Both the position numbers and the translations under genes were made by a program. The notes below the pieces were generated by a model that searched no databases, was not told the origin of the DNA, and saw only the letters and a list, made by a program, of their open reading frames with translations. DNA of 64,000 bases. Source: an uncultured Lachnospiraceae bacterium. Lineage in GTDB: Bacteria; Bacillota; Clostridia; Lachnospirales; Lachnospiraceae. This document shows, one piece after another, positions 28,293 to 37,212 of the stretch. The DNA lies in assembly GCA_947631685.1 (NCBI GenBank), contig CANRMI010000002.1, positions 124,001-188,000 on the forward strand, given 5' to 3'. The stretch's first letter is position 1. Every line of letters begins with the position of its first letter.

Positions 28293-29562
28293 TTGGGCGC
28301 TGAAGCTTTTCTCACTGATAGCGGCTTTTCTTCTCTGGTTTTTGGTTATTGTAGTGGAGGATCCGGAGGCGGAAAAATCCTTTTATGATATTCCTGTGCG
28401 GCTGGTCAATACGGAAGTGCTGGAAGACAAGGGCATGGTCTATGAAATTTTGGATAGGACGGACAATGTGCGCAGCGTGACGGTCACGGCGCCTAAAACG
28501 GTACGGGATGAACTTATATCCACGGATATTGTGGCGGAAGCGGATTTTAACAGTCTGACGGTAGCCAATACGGTGGAGATAAAATTTTATTCTTTGCGGT
28601 ATAATGATAGAATCTCCAATATTACCGGAAGCAGCGAAATTCTGAAGCTGAATATTGAGGAGAAAAAGACAAAGCGGCTGTCTCTGGATATTTTGACTAC
28701 GGGAGACATCCAGGAGGGTTATATCATACATAATCTGTCCGCGGACCAAAACCGAATCGAGGTTTCCGGTCCGGCCTCTGTGATCTCCCGGATTACTACG
28801 GCCAGTGTTTCCGTGGATGTAACGGACTCCAACAGCAGTATTTCCACATATGCCAATGTGGTGCTCTATGATGGGGACGGTCAGGTGATAGAAGCGGAGA
28901 ACGTGTCGGTAAGTGTCAAATCCGTACTGGTGCATGTGGACATTTTGGCGGCCAAGACGGTGCCTGTGCAATACAATGTAACGGGCTCACCGGCGGCGGG
29001 CTATCTCTTGACGGGGCAGATCGAGGCCAGCCGGGAGAAAGTCATGATCGCGGGAGAGGCCGATGTGCTGTCGGGAATACAGGCGGTGACGGTATCGGGT
29101 GAGGAACTGGATGTTACCGGCGCTGCTGAAGACAAAACGGTGGGAATACAGCTGGAGGACTATCTGCCTGAGGGCGTATTGCTGGCAGAGCAGGACTTTG
29201 ACGGAAGGGTTTCTGTAAAAATATTTGTGGAGCCAGAGATAACCAGGGAACTGCATATTCCGGTAAGCCATATCCGCATCACGGGGGTTCCGGACGGGTA
29301 TACGGCAGAAACGGAAGAGGGCGTTACATCCTACACGCTTTCCGTTCGGGGCTTGGAGGAACAGGTGGACAGCCTGGATGTGAATATGCTGTATGGTTAT
29401 GTCGATGTCCAGGATCTGCTGGATGATCTGGGAACGGAAGAACCGGAGTCCGGAGTCTATTCCGTAACGGTGGATTTTGAACTGGAGGATACTTTCCACG
29501 TTCTACAGACGCAGCCGTTACGTATAAATATTGTAATCAGTAAGCCGGAGGAAGAAGAATAA
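28258..29562 (+). CDS. cdaR: CdaA regulatory protein CdaR (YbbR repeats)
   Basis: A 434-residue protein with one N-terminal membrane helix (NWALKLFSLIAAFLLWFLVIV) and then several YbbR domains outside the membrane, recognisable as repeated blocks of about 80 residues such as VPVQYNVTGSPAAGYLL and IPVSHIRITGVPDGYT. CdaR binds CdaA through the membrane and adjusts its activity. This is the YbbR protein, unrelated to the PucR-type regulator also called CdaR. It is immediately followed by glmM. Confidence 0.92.
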   Translation: MKTKIKQIFLNNWALKLFSLIAAFLLWFLVIVVEDPEAEKSFYDIPVRLVNTEVLEDKGMVYEILDRTDNVRSVTVTAPKTVRDELISTDIVAEADFNSLTVANTVEIKFYSLRYNDRISNITGSSEILKLNIEEKKTKRLSLDILTTGDIQEGYIIHNLSADQNRIEVSGPASVISRITTASVSVDVTDSNSSISTYANVVLYDGDGQVIEAENVSVSVKSVLVHVDILAAKTVPVQYNVTGSPAAGYLLTGQIEASREKVMIAGEADVLSGIQAVTVSGEELDVTGAAEDKTVGIQLEDYLPEGVLLAEQDFDGRVSVKIFVEPEITRELHIPVSHIRITGVPDGYTAETEEGVTSYTLSVRGLEEQVDSLDVNMLYGYVDVQDLLDDLGTEEPESGVYSVTVDFELEDTFHVLQTQPLRINIVISKPEEEE

Positions 29563-30912
29563 ATGGCACGTTTGTTTGGAACGGATGGAGTAAGAGGAAT
29601 CGCGAATGAGGAGCTGACACCTTTGCTGGCGATGCAGCTTGGGCAGGCCGGAGCCTACATCCTGACGAGGGAAAAGGCTCACAAGCCGACATTAATGGTA
29701 GGCTGCGACACGAGGATTTCCGGAAATATGCTGGCTAACGCCCTGATGGCGGGAGCCTGCTCCGTGGGAGCCAACTGTATATTTGTGGGAATCATGCCCA
29801 CTCCCGCGATCGCGTACCTTACAAAAAAATACAAAGTGGATGCGGGGGTTGTTATCTCAGCTTCCCACAATCCAGTGGAATTTAACGGTATTAAATTTTT
29901 TGATGGAAATGGCTATAAGCTTTCGGACGCACTGGAAGACGAGATAGAAACCCTGATAAAGAACAATATGCAGGGAGTGAAGTTCCCCACAGGTTCCGGC
30001 GTAGGTAAGGTAAAGTACAGGACGGACGCAAGGGAAGAATACATCAACCATGCCATGCGGGCGGTGCCCATAGAATTACAGGGCGTGAAGATTGTGGTAG
30101 ACTGCGCGGAAGGAGCTTCCTATTATACCTCCGTGGAAACTTTAAAGGAAATGGGAGCCGAGGTGGTGGCTATCCATAACAGTCCGGACGGAACCAATAT
30201 CAATGCAAACTGCGGTTCTACCCATATGGAGGAGTTGCAGGCGAGAGTAGTCTATGAAAAGGCCGATGTGGGGCTGGCTTTCGACGGGGATGCGGACAGA
30301 CTGCTGGCGGTGGACGCGGAAGGCAGGATCGTGGACGGCGACCAGATCATGGCGATCGTAGGAAATTACATGAAAAACAAAGGAACCCTGAAGCGCAATA
30401 CCATTGTAGCGACAGTCATGAGCAATCTGGGATTCTTTCTTATGGCAAAGGAAAACGGTATTACGGCGGAGCAGACGAAGGTGGGAGACCGGTACGTTCT
30501 GGAAAGAATGCGGGAGATCGGCGCCAGTCTTGGGGGAGAGCAGTCCGGGCACATTATCTTTCTGGACGAGAACACCACAGGAGACGGCCTGTTGAGTGCC
30601 CTGCATTTGCTGGAGGTTATGGTGGATACGGGGAAACCGCTGGCCGAGTTGGCCGGGATAATGGAAGTGCTGCCTCAGGCGCTGGTAAATGCCAAGGTGG
30701 CCAACCATAAAAAGGAGCATTATCTGGAATATCCTGAAATTGCGGATGCCATAGAGGAGCTGACAAGGAAGTTTGCCGGCGAAGGAAGAGTTTTGATCCG
30801 GCCTTCCGGCACAGAGCCGCTGGTGCGGGTTATGATCGAGGGGAAGGATAAAGAGCTGATAAGGCAGGAAGCGGAAAAACTGGCCGGGCTGATACAGGAC
30901 ATCATGTTTTAG
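29563..30912 (+). CDS. glmM: phosphoglucosamine mutase
   Basis: A 449-residue GlmM. It has the N-terminal FGTDGVRG, the active-site phosphoserine Ser101 in SASHNP, the metal-binding DGDADR, the sugar-binding GGEQSGH and the phosphate-binding RPSGTEP. It converts glucosamine-6-phosphate to glucosamine-1-phosphate for UDP-GlcNAc, feeding peptidoglycan and the polysaccharides encoded further right. It starts one base after the cdaR stop and completes the c-di-AMP block. Confidence 0.97.
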   Translation: MARLFGTDGVRGIANEELTPLLAMQLGQAGAYILTREKAHKPTLMVGCDTRISGNMLANALMAGACSVGANCIFVGIMPTPAIAYLTKKYKVDAGVVISASHNPVEFNGIKFFDGNGYKLSDALEDEIETLIKNNMQGVKFPTGSGVGKVKYRTDAREEYINHAMRAVPIELQGVKIVVDCAEGASYYTSVETLKEMGAEVVAIHNSPDGTNINANCGSTHMEELQARVVYEKADVGLAFDGDADRLLAVDAEGRIVDGDQIMAIVGNYMKNKGTLKRNTIVATVMSNLGFFLMAKENGITAEQTKVGDRYVLERMREIGASLGGEQSGHIIFLDENTTGDGLLSALHLLEVMVDTGKPLAELAGIMEVLPQALVNAKVANHKKEHYLEYPEIADAIEELTRKFAGEGRVLIRPSGTEPLVRVMIEGKDKELIRQEAEKLAGLIQDIMF

Positions 30913-30919
30913 AAAAGGC

Positions 30920-30948
30920 TTGTGATTCCCTGCCAAAAATGATATATT
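30920..30948 (+). promoter_or_regulatory. promoter of the HPr-like gene
   Basis: TTGTGA (30920-30925), a 17-base spacer and TATATT (30943-30948), preceded by TGA to give an extended -10. Confidence 0.7.
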
Positions 30949-30978
30949 AGAAAGAGAAGGAAATGGGAGGTAGACAGC

Positions 30979-31242
30979 ATGGTAAGCCAAAAGGTTACGA
31001 TCAAGAACCCGACAGGGCTGCATTTGCGACCGGCTGGTATCCTGTGTAAGGAAGCGATGAAATTTAAATCGCTGGTGACTTTTACGTTCAGAGATAATAC
31101 GGCGAATGCAAAAAGTGTGTTGAGTGTATTGGGCGCATGTGTAAAATGCGGGGATGAAATAGAGTTCACCTGTGAGGGTGAAGATGAAGAAGAAGCGTTG
31201 AAGTCTTTGATAAGCGCGGTAGAAAGCGGACTCGGTGAATAA
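30979..31242 (+). CDS. HPr family phosphocarrier protein
   Basis: An 87-residue HPr-fold protein. His15 in GLHLRPA is the PEP-dependent phosphorylation site, and Ser46 in NAKSVL sits where HPr kinase acts. HPr passes phosphate to sugar PTS enzymes and, when Ser46 is phosphorylated, signals carbon catabolite repression. An unusual feature is CVKC (Cys54, Cys57) just after the Ser46 helix, plus Cys23. GGGAGGT precedes the ATG. It is monocistronic with its own promoter and a shared terminator. No other PTS gene lies nearby. Confidence 0.9.
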   Translation: MVSQKVTIKNPTGLHLRPAGILCKEAMKFKSLVTFTFRDNTANAKSVLSVLGACVKCGDEIEFTCEGEDEEEALKSLISAVESGLGE

Positions 31243-31273
31243 TCCGGAACATAGTAAATAAATAATTACAAAT

Positions 31274-31303
31274 AAAAGCAGCAGGCATAACCTGCTGCTT
31301 TTT
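31274..31303. terminator. bidirectional terminator between convergent genes
   Basis: GCAGCAGG (31278-31285), a 5-base loop and CCTGCTGC (31291-31298), with AAAA before and TTTTT after, so it can end both the HPr and the DUF3048 transcripts. Confidence 0.9.
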
Positions 31304-31335
31304 CCTGTGTATTTTCGGACACATATATCAGTGCA

Positions 31336-32502
31336 TCATTCGTAAATTACGTCCCGCCCGTCCTGTGCGATCGCGATATAGGTATGGCCGGTATTCAGCT
31401 GGATCTCATTTCCGTCCATATCGTAATATCTGGTAGGGGATTCGGCGTCTTTCTTGGTCCAGGTGATCTTAATGCCGCGTCCCTGTGTGAAATAGTAACC
31501 GCTCTGGTTGGAATCCACTACGTTAAAGTAAATATATTTGTTGTCGGGACGGTAATCCCAAGTGGTACTCTGTACAATGACGTTAGTAAAGGCTAGCTGC
31601 TTATCGGTGGCTGCATCCATCTGCGCGGAACCGTGAATAGATTTCAGATAAGTGCCGCTTTCCTCGTCATACTCGAAAGCAGATTCGGAATAAGGGAAAA
31701 TATCGGATAGATCAATGCTGGTCGCGCTGAAAGAACCGTCCGCGTCTTCCAGGGTATTGATTTCATCCATAGGCATGAAACGAAAATGCTCGGAATCATA
31801 AAAAGCGTGATGCTCCGTCTGGTAGCCGACGCTGTTGATGGCTGCCGCAAGACTGGCACCATCGGTAAAACCGTTGTGAATAGAAGGCGCCGAACCTCTG
31901 GGCCAGCGGTAAAAAGCGCTGCTGCCGTACGCGGGAGGCGTTGCGTCGCCGGCGGCGATAGCCGCGCCGGTTAAATTGTCAATATCATGATCCACTAAGA
32001 CTTGCAGCAAATAGAAAGTGCCGCCCCAGTGTACAAGGTAGGCATCCCACTCCAGACACCAGTAAGCATAGTAGTCACGGCTGCTTCGGATGTTCCCGAT
32101 CAATTCATAATCTTCCCAATCCTCCAGCACTGCCATCTGACGGGAAATATTGCCTTCCTCCATGGCCTCGTATAAAACGCCGGCTTCGCCGATGTTATAC
32201 TGGGGAAGAGATTCCTTGTTGGTGGGGTACATAACCGCGATGGGACGGGAATTGGCTACCTCCTCGTCAATCCATTCGTTGGTCAGAGCGCTGTGCACCA
32301 TGCCCTCCGCAGGAGGAATATCCGTTACTTCTTCTGTTTCAGGAGTTGTCTCGGGAACCGTTTCCGCAGGAGCGGTTTCCGTTCCGCCGATAGGCTGCCC
32401 CAATTCTTCCGGGTGCACAGAAGTCGGAGTGTCTCCGCCACAGGCGCTCAAAAGCAGGACCGATGCCAGAGATAAAGCCAAAATAGATTTATTTCTTCTC
32501 AT
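31336..32502 (-). CDS. DUF3048 family lipoprotein (YerB-like)
   Basis: A 388-residue secreted lipoprotein: signal peptide with lipobox LLSAC (Cys about residue 21), a Thr/Pro/Glu-rich linker to about 65, then two DUF3048 domains. Typical stretches are NEWIDEEVANSRPIAVM, GNIRSSRDYY and the C-terminal RGIKITWTKKDAES. The related Bacillus YerB is a lipoprotein of unknown function. It is transcribed from a promoter placed inside the end of the gene upstream of it. Confidence 0.85.
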   Translation of the reverse strand: MRRNKSILALSLASVLLLSACGGDTPTSVHPEELGQPIGGTETAPAETVPETTPETEEVTDIPPAEGMVHSALTNEWIDEEVANSRPIAVMYPTNKESLPQYNIGEAGVLYEAMEEGNISRQMAVLEDWEDYELIGNIRSSRDYYAYWCLEWDAYLVHWGGTFYLLQVLVDHDIDNLTGAAIAAGDATPPAYGSSAFYRWPRGSAPSIHNGFTDGASLAAAINSVGYQTEHHAFYDSEHFRFMPMDEINTLEDADGSFSATSIDLSDIFPYSESAFEYDEESGTYLKSIHGSAQMDAATDKQLAFTNVIVQSTTWDYRPDNKYIYFNVVDSNQSGYYFTQGRGIKITWTKKDAESPTRYYDMDGNEIQLNTGHTYIAIAQDGRDVIYE

Positions 32503-32539
32503 AAAAACTCCTCTCTTTCGTCAAAATACATCATTTATT

Positions 32540-32569
32540 ATTATAACATATTACATAGAATGAATGCAA
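32540..32569 (-). promoter_or_regulatory. promoter of the DUF3048 lipoprotein gene
   Basis: On the minus strand TTGCAT (32569-32564), an 18-base spacer and TATAAT (32545-32540). It overlaps the 3' end of the PAP2-like gene. Confidence 0.65.
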
Positions 32570-32999
32570 TTAAAATACCTAAAATTGCTCCTGCCAATAC
32601 CTGGAGAGGCGTGTGCCCAACAAATTCTTTCAGCTTGTCCTGAGTAGACATGTCGCTGCCCATGTCCGCAAAGACATCCAGCATCTCATTGAGGATGCGG
32701 GCCTGAATGCCAGTTTCTCTGCGCACACCCATGGCGTCATACATGACAATGATAGCCACGATCAAGGAAATGGCAAATTCAAAACTGGAAGCGCCATAGA
32801 GAATACCTGCGGAAGAAGCCAGCGCGCAGACTGTCGCGGAATGGGAACTGGGCATACCACCGCTGCCGATCAGACGCTCCGCGACAAATTTCTTGGTAAA
32901 GAACAAATGGATCAGAGTCTTGAGAACCTGTGCCACCAGCCATCCGCACACCGCGCAGACAAATACCTTATTGGAAAATAAATCTGCAAAAAATTTCAT
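32541..32999 (-). CDS. divergent PAP2 family membrane protein (DUF212)
   Basis: A 152-residue membrane protein of the DUF212/YuiD group, related to PAP2 phosphatases. The motif GSGGMPSSHSATVCALA contains the PSSHS of the PAP2 phosphatase site and VRRETGIQARILNEML follows. Four helices are predicted. The usual KxxxxxxRP motif of PAP2 is not evident, so activity on lipid phosphates is uncertain. Confidence 0.85.
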   Translation of the reverse strand: MKFFADLFSNKVFVCAVCGWLVAQVLKTLIHLFFTKKFVAERLIGSGGMPSSHSATVCALASSAGILYGASSFEFAISLIVAIIVMYDAMGVRRETGIQARILNEMLDVFADMGSDMSTQDKLKEFVGHTPLQVLAGAILGILIAFILCNML

Positions 33000-33029
33000 A
33001 AATAACCTCGCTTACAACTTTTAAGTATA

Positions 33030-33860
33030 TCACCACTTCCGACGGTATTCAAGAGGAGTCAGGTTTTCATACTGCTTAAAAACTTTAATAAAATAGGAAG
33101 ACGTCTGGAAGCCGCAGGAGAGAGCGATTTCTTCCACGCTCTCCCTGGAAAAACGGAGCAGGGATTTGGCCTTCGTCAGTCTTTTGCTGGTAATGTCGTT
33201 CTGTATCGTACTGCCGAAGAGACGTTTGTATTCCCGCAGCAGGTGGTATTTGCTGATGTAAAAAATCTCGGAAAGCTGGTCTAAAGAAAGCTTTTCCGTA
33301 TAATGCGCCTCCAAATATTCCCGTATGCTTCGAAATTTGTCGGGAAGACCACTGGCCTGATTCTGGAACGCGTCCAGAAAGATTTGGGAGATCAGATCCG
33401 TAAGGTATCGGTGGGAGAGCAGATCGGACAGGGCATCACTGGAGCTTTGCTGTTCAAAGAGGATCTGGAGGATTTCCTTATAAGGAGATAAGGACGCGGG
33501 CGTAAAGACCGGCGAGCCCTCCCGTTCCAGATACAAGTGATAAAAAGAGTCGGCCTGGGGACCATGGAAGTGTACCCACATCAGAGTCCAGGGAAATTCC
33601 CGGCTGCTTTCATGAGAATAAGCGGTACGGCAGTCTAGGAATACACAGTCCCCTGCCTGCAGAGGATAGTAGGAGTCCTGCCAGGTGACAAAGCCGCGGC
33701 CCTCTGTTACAATAAAAAACAGGAAAGATTCCAGATGTTCCCTGCGGCTGACGTGGGGCGTCAGACTTTTTAAGGTGCCGGCTTCCTGCACATACAGGTA
33801 GTGGCTTTTCGTATAGACCGAGGGCGTCTTTAAAACGCGCTGGGATGTGGAATTCGGCAT
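33030..33860 (-). CDS. AraC family transcriptional regulator
   Basis: A 276-residue protein with an N-terminal cupin-type effector domain (about 20-155; TEGRGFVTWQDSYYPLQAGDC) and two C-terminal helix-turn-helix motifs (LSLDQLSEIFYISKYHLLREYKR and SVEEIALSCGFQTSSYFIKVFK). It ends TPLEYRRKW. This type usually senses a sugar or small molecule. It is divergent from gmd with 142 bases between, so it may control the GDP-fucose genes, but no experiment or motif here proves it. GGAGG precedes its ATG. Confidence 0.88.
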   Translation of the reverse strand: MPNSTSQRVLKTPSVYTKSHYLYVQEAGTLKSLTPHVSRREHLESFLFFIVTEGRGFVTWQDSYYPLQAGDCVFLDCRTAYSHESSREFPWTLMWVHFHGPQADSFYHLYLEREGSPVFTPASLSPYKEILQILFEQQSSSDALSDLLSHRYLTDLISQIFLDAFQNQASGLPDKFRSIREYLEAHYTEKLSLDQLSEIFYISKYHLLREYKRLFGSTIQNDITSKRLTKAKSLLRFSRESVEEIALSCGFQTSSYFIKVFKQYENLTPLEYRRKW

Positions 33861-33885
33861 ACGGGGCCTCCTTTAAAATAGCAAT

Positions 33886-33914
33886 ATTTTACAATTAATG
33901 AGCAAGAAAGTAAA
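33886..33914 (-). promoter_or_regulatory. promoter of the AraC-type gene
   Basis: On the minus strand TTTACT (33914-33909), a 17-base spacer and TAAAAT (33891-33886). Its -35 abuts the -35 of the divergent gmd promoter. Confidence 0.55.
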
Positions 33915-33943
33915 TTGATAATGGTATTATACAATAGTATACT
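33915..33943 (+). promoter_or_regulatory. promoter of the gmd operon with a dyad over the -10
   Basis: TTGATA (33915-33920), a 17-base spacer and TATACT (33938-33943). A dyad TATAC-AATA-GTATA (33928-33941) covers the spacer end and -10, a possible operator. It is back-to-back with the AraC promoter. Confidence 0.7.
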
Positions 33944-34002
33944 CGTTTTTGGAATGAAAAAAATTAATATTTTAAAATCAGAAAGGAAACAAGAGGAAGA
34001 AT

Positions 34003-35076
34003 ATGGAAGATAAAAAGAAAGCATTGATCACCGGAGTGACCGGCCAGGACGGTTCTTACCTGACGGAATTTCTGCTGGAAAAGGGTTACGAGGTGCATGG
34101 CCTGATACGCAGACACAGCCTGGAGAGGCTGGACAGATTGGAAAGTACGCTAAAGTCTCAAAAATATAAAGAAAAATTTTTCCTGCACTATGGGGATCTG
34201 ACGGATTCTTCCTGCCTGCTGAAGCTGGTTATGGAAGTAAAACCGACGGAAGTTTATAATCTGGCGGCCCAGTCCCATGTGGGCATTTCCTTTGAGGCAC
34301 CGGAGTACACGGCGGAAGCCACGGGCCTTGGAACTCTGCGGCTTTTGGAGGCACTGCGGATCTGGGGAGGGGAGTGCAGATTTTATCAGGCGTCCACCTC
34401 AGAGCTGTTTGGCGGGATTCCGGGAAGCGCTCCCCAGAGCGAAGCCACTCCCTTTTATCCCAAAAGCCCGTATGGGGCGGCAAAGCTGTATGCTTACTGG
34501 ATCACGGTCAATTACAGGGAAGCCTATGGGATGTATGCCTGCAACGGCATTTTGTTTAACCATGAGTCGCCCAGAAGAGGCGAAAATTTCGTAACCCGCA
34601 AGATTACTCTGGCAGCGGCGGGCATCGCGGCGGGCAGACAGGAAAAATTGTCCCTAGGAAATCTGAACGCCAAAAGGGACTGGGGATTCGCGGGGGACTA
34701 TGTGCAGGGAATGTGGCTGATGCTGCAGCAGGAGAAACCGGATGACTATGTGCTGGCTACGGGAGAAACCCATACGGTAAGGGAATTTACCGAAGAAGTG
34801 TTCCGGAATCTGGGCATCACACTCCGCTGGGAAGGTACAGGAGCGGAAGAAAAAGGATACAATGCGGCAGATGGCAGGCTGCTGGTGGATGTGGACAAAC
34901 GGTATTACCGGCCAGCGGAAGTGGAAGAGCTGTGGGGCGATCCCGGCAGGGCCGCAAAAAAGCTGGGGTGGCACGCGGCCACAGGCTTTAAAGAGCTGGC
35001 AGCCATGATGACGGAGGCGGATATGCGCGCCATAGCGGGTTTGAGCTGCGAGGAGTACCGCGGATCCGGAAAATAA
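34003..35076 (+). CDS. gmd: GDP-mannose 4,6-dehydratase
   Basis: A 357-residue extended SDR. The NAD(P)-binding [14 protein letters not shown] is characteristic of GMD, with [17 protein letters not shown] and the catalytic [10 protein letters not shown] (Tyr-x-x-x-Lys), then [16 protein letters not shown]. It converts GDP-mannose to GDP-4-keto-6-deoxymannose, the first step toward GDP-L-fucose, completed by the next gene. It heads a run gmd-fcl-manC. AAAGGAAACAAGAGG precedes the ATG. Confidence 0.96.
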   Translation: MEDKKKALITGVTGQDGSYLTEFLLEKGYEVHGLIRRHSLERLDRLESTLKSQKYKEKFFLHYGDLTDSSCLLKLVMEVKPTEVYNLAAQSHVGISFEAPEYTAEATGLGTLRLLEALRIWGGECRFYQASTSELFGGIPGSAPQSEATPFYPKSPYGAAKLYAYWITVNYREAYGMYACNGILFNHESPRRGENFVTRKITLAAAGIAAGRQEKLSLGNLNAKRDWGFAGDYVQGMWLMLQQEKPDDYVLATGETHTVREFTEEVFRNLGITLRWEGTGAEEKGYNAADGRLLVDVDKRYYRPAEVEELWGDPGRAAKKLGWHAATGFKELAAMMTEADMRAIAGLSCEEYRGSGK

Positions 35077-35114
35077 AGATGAAAGAAAGATAAGTCGCAG
35101 TGTGGAGGCTGACA

Positions 35115-36056
35115 ATGGAAAAGACGGATAGGATCTATGTGGCGGGACACAGAGGACTTGTGGGCAGCGCCATTGTACGGAATTTAAGGGAAAAAGGATA
35201 TGAGAACCTTCTTGGCAGGAGTCATAAAGAGCTGGATCTGACCGATCAGGCCGCGGTGCGGGATTTCTTTCAAAAGGAGAGACCGGACATCGTGGTCCTG
35301 GCAGCGGCTAAGGTGGGAGGGATAAACGCCAACAATACCGCGCCTGCGGAATTTGCCTATGAAAATATGCAGATACAGTGCAATGTGATAAAATGCGCCC
35401 ACGATTACGGCGTCAAAAAGCTCTTGTTTCTGGGGAGTACTTGCATCTATCCCCGGATGGCTCCCCAGCCCATACCGGAGGAGGCGCTCCTGACCGGGCC
35501 TTTGGAGGAAACCAACGAAGCGTACGCGATCGCCAAAATAGCGGGATTGGAAATGTGTAAGTTTTTTAAGCGGCAGTACGGGGATAATTTTATCAGCTGC
35601 ATGCCCACCAACCTCTATGGACCGGAGGACAATTATGACCTAGCGGGCTCCCATGTGATGCCTGCCATGATACGTAAGTTTCATGAAGCCAAAGCGGCAG
35701 GGGTGCCTTTTGTGGAGTTGTGGGGAACAGGAGCGCCTCTGCGGGAGTTTTTATACGTGGACGATATGGCGGATGCCTGTGTCTTCCTGCTGGAGCATTA
35801 TAACGGTGAGACGCATGTCAATATTGGCACGGGAGAAGAGATCTCCATCAAGGAACTGGCGGAAACGGTGAAGCGGATCATAGGGTATGAGGGCGAGATC
35901 CGCTGGAATAAGAATATGCCTGACGGCACGCCGAGAAAGCTGGCGGATGTGAGCCGTCTGCATGAGCTGGGATGGACACATAAGGTGGGGCTGGAAGAAG
36001 GAATAGAACGGGCATACAACTGGTTTTTGGAGAATGAAGATAAAGCCAGACGCTAG
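35115..36056 (+). CDS. fcl: GDP-L-fucose synthase
   Basis: A 313-residue SDR epimerase-reductase (Fcl/WcaG). It has [14 protein letters not shown] at the NADP site, the catalytic SSTCIYP-like region (here [14 protein letters not shown]), YAIAKIAG (Tyr-x-x-x-Lys) and [12 protein letters not shown]. It epimerises and reduces GDP-4-keto-6-deoxymannose to GDP-L-fucose. ATG 35115 is preferred to the GTG at 35100, whose added residues are not family-like, and GGAGG lies upstream. It follows gmd by 38 bases. Confidence 0.95.
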   Translation: MEKTDRIYVAGHRGLVGSAIVRNLREKGYENLLGRSHKELDLTDQAAVRDFFQKERPDIVVLAAAKVGGINANNTAPAEFAYENMQIQCNVIKCAHDYGVKKLLFLGSTCIYPRMAPQPIPEEALLTGPLEETNEAYAIAKIAGLEMCKFFKRQYGDNFISCMPTNLYGPEDNYDLAGSHVMPAMIRKFHEAKAAGVPFVELWGTGAPLREFLYVDDMADACVFLLEHYNGETHVNIGTGEEISIKELAETVKRIIGYEGEIRWNKNMPDGTPRKLADVSRLHELGWTHKVGLEEGIERAYNWFLENEDKARR

Positions 36057-36094
36057 GAACTAAGAACCGGAGAAAGAATACGGAGTAAAGCACC

Positions 36095-37177
36095 ATGAAA
36101 AAATACGGGATCATTATGGCGGGAGGCGGGGGCACCCGCTTTTGGCCGTTGAGCCGCAAGGCGCTGCCTAAGCAGTTTTTAAATCTGACCGGAAAGGATA
36201 TACTGGTCAATGAAACCTTTGACAGACTTTCGGGAGTGGTGGAAAAGGAAAATATTTTTGTGGTAACGGATGCCCTTTACGCGGACAAGACGTATGAGCT
36301 GATGCGCGGCAGAGTAACCGGGGAACGCGTTTTAAAGGAGCCTGCGGCCCGTAATACCGCGGCCTGTATAGGATACGCGGCTATGGAGATCCTGACAAGA
36401 TATGGCGACGGCATTTTATGTGTCGTGCCATCCGACCATTATATCCGCCGGGGAGAGCTCTATGCGGAAACCCTGCGGCAGGGTATGAAACTGGCAGAAA
36501 AGAACGATTGTTTGGTCACCATAGGTATTGTACCTTCCTATCCGGCCACCGGCTATGGCTATATCAAAAGCGGAAGAACAAAAGATACAGGGGGATTTTC
36601 CCAAACCTGCCGCGAAGTGGAGGAGTTTGTGGAGAAGCCTTCAAAGGAAGTGGCGGAGGAATATCTGCGGGAGGGCGGTTATTTCTGGAACAGCGGAATT
36701 TTTATCTGGAAAGCCTCCGTGATCCTGCAGGCCTTTGAAAAGCTGCTGCCAGATGTATATGAATACTTAAGCGAGATCGGAAGAGCCATAAAAAGCGGAA
36801 ACGAAAGGCAGGTGCTGGAAGAAGTCTACCCCAGGATTCCCAAAATCTCCATCGATTACGGCATTATGGAAAGAGCGGATAATGTAGTAATGCTGGAGGG
36901 AAGATTTGACTGGAGCGATGTAGGCAGTCTGGACGCGTTAGCGCTTCTGCATCCTTTGGACGCCGGAGGAAATGTCAGTCTGGGCAAACATGTTTTCATA
37001 GACACGGAGGGGACAATCTGTTATGCTAAAAGCAAGCTGCTCGCCGTTGCCGGCGTGAAGGATCTTATCATTGTAGAGGCGGATGACGTGGTTTTGGTAT
37101 GCGCCAGGGAAAAAGCCCAGGAAGTGAAAAACCTGGTGGAACAGCTTAAAAAAGACGGAAAAGAAGAATACTTGTAG
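36095..37177 (+). CDS. manC: mannose-1-phosphate guanylyltransferase
   Basis: A 360-residue nucleotidyltransferase: IIMAGGGGTRFWPLSRKALPKQFL (the GTP-binding N-terminus), VVPSDHYI, the FVEKP motif and NSGIFIW. It makes GDP-mannose from mannose-1-phosphate and GTP. The C-terminal isomerase domain of type II enzymes is absent. Phosphomannomutase and mannose-6-phosphate isomerase are not in the window. Confidence 0.93.
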   Translation: MKKYGIIMAGGGGTRFWPLSRKALPKQFLNLTGKDILVNETFDRLSGVVEKENIFVVTDALYADKTYELMRGRVTGERVLKEPAARNTAACIGYAAMEILTRYGDGILCVVPSDHYIRRGELYAETLRQGMKLAEKNDCLVTIGIVPSYPATGYGYIKSGRTKDTGGFSQTCREVEEFVEKPSKEVAEEYLREGGYFWNSGIFIWKASVILQAFEKLLPDVYEYLSEIGRAIKSGNERQVLEEVYPRIPKISIDYGIMERADNVVMLEGRFDWSDVGSLDALALLHPLDAGGNVSLGKHVFIDTEGTICYAKSKLLAVAGVKDLIIVEADDVVLVCAREKAQEVKNLVEQLKKDGKEEYL

Positions 37178-37212
37178 AAAAAGGCGGAAAAGAAAAGCCT
37201 GAAAGGAACAGC

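Noticed and set aside
30142..31023. 293-codon minus-strand open frame across glmM
   Set aside because: Antisense to an intact glmM; it resembles no protein and reads through the HPr promoter region.
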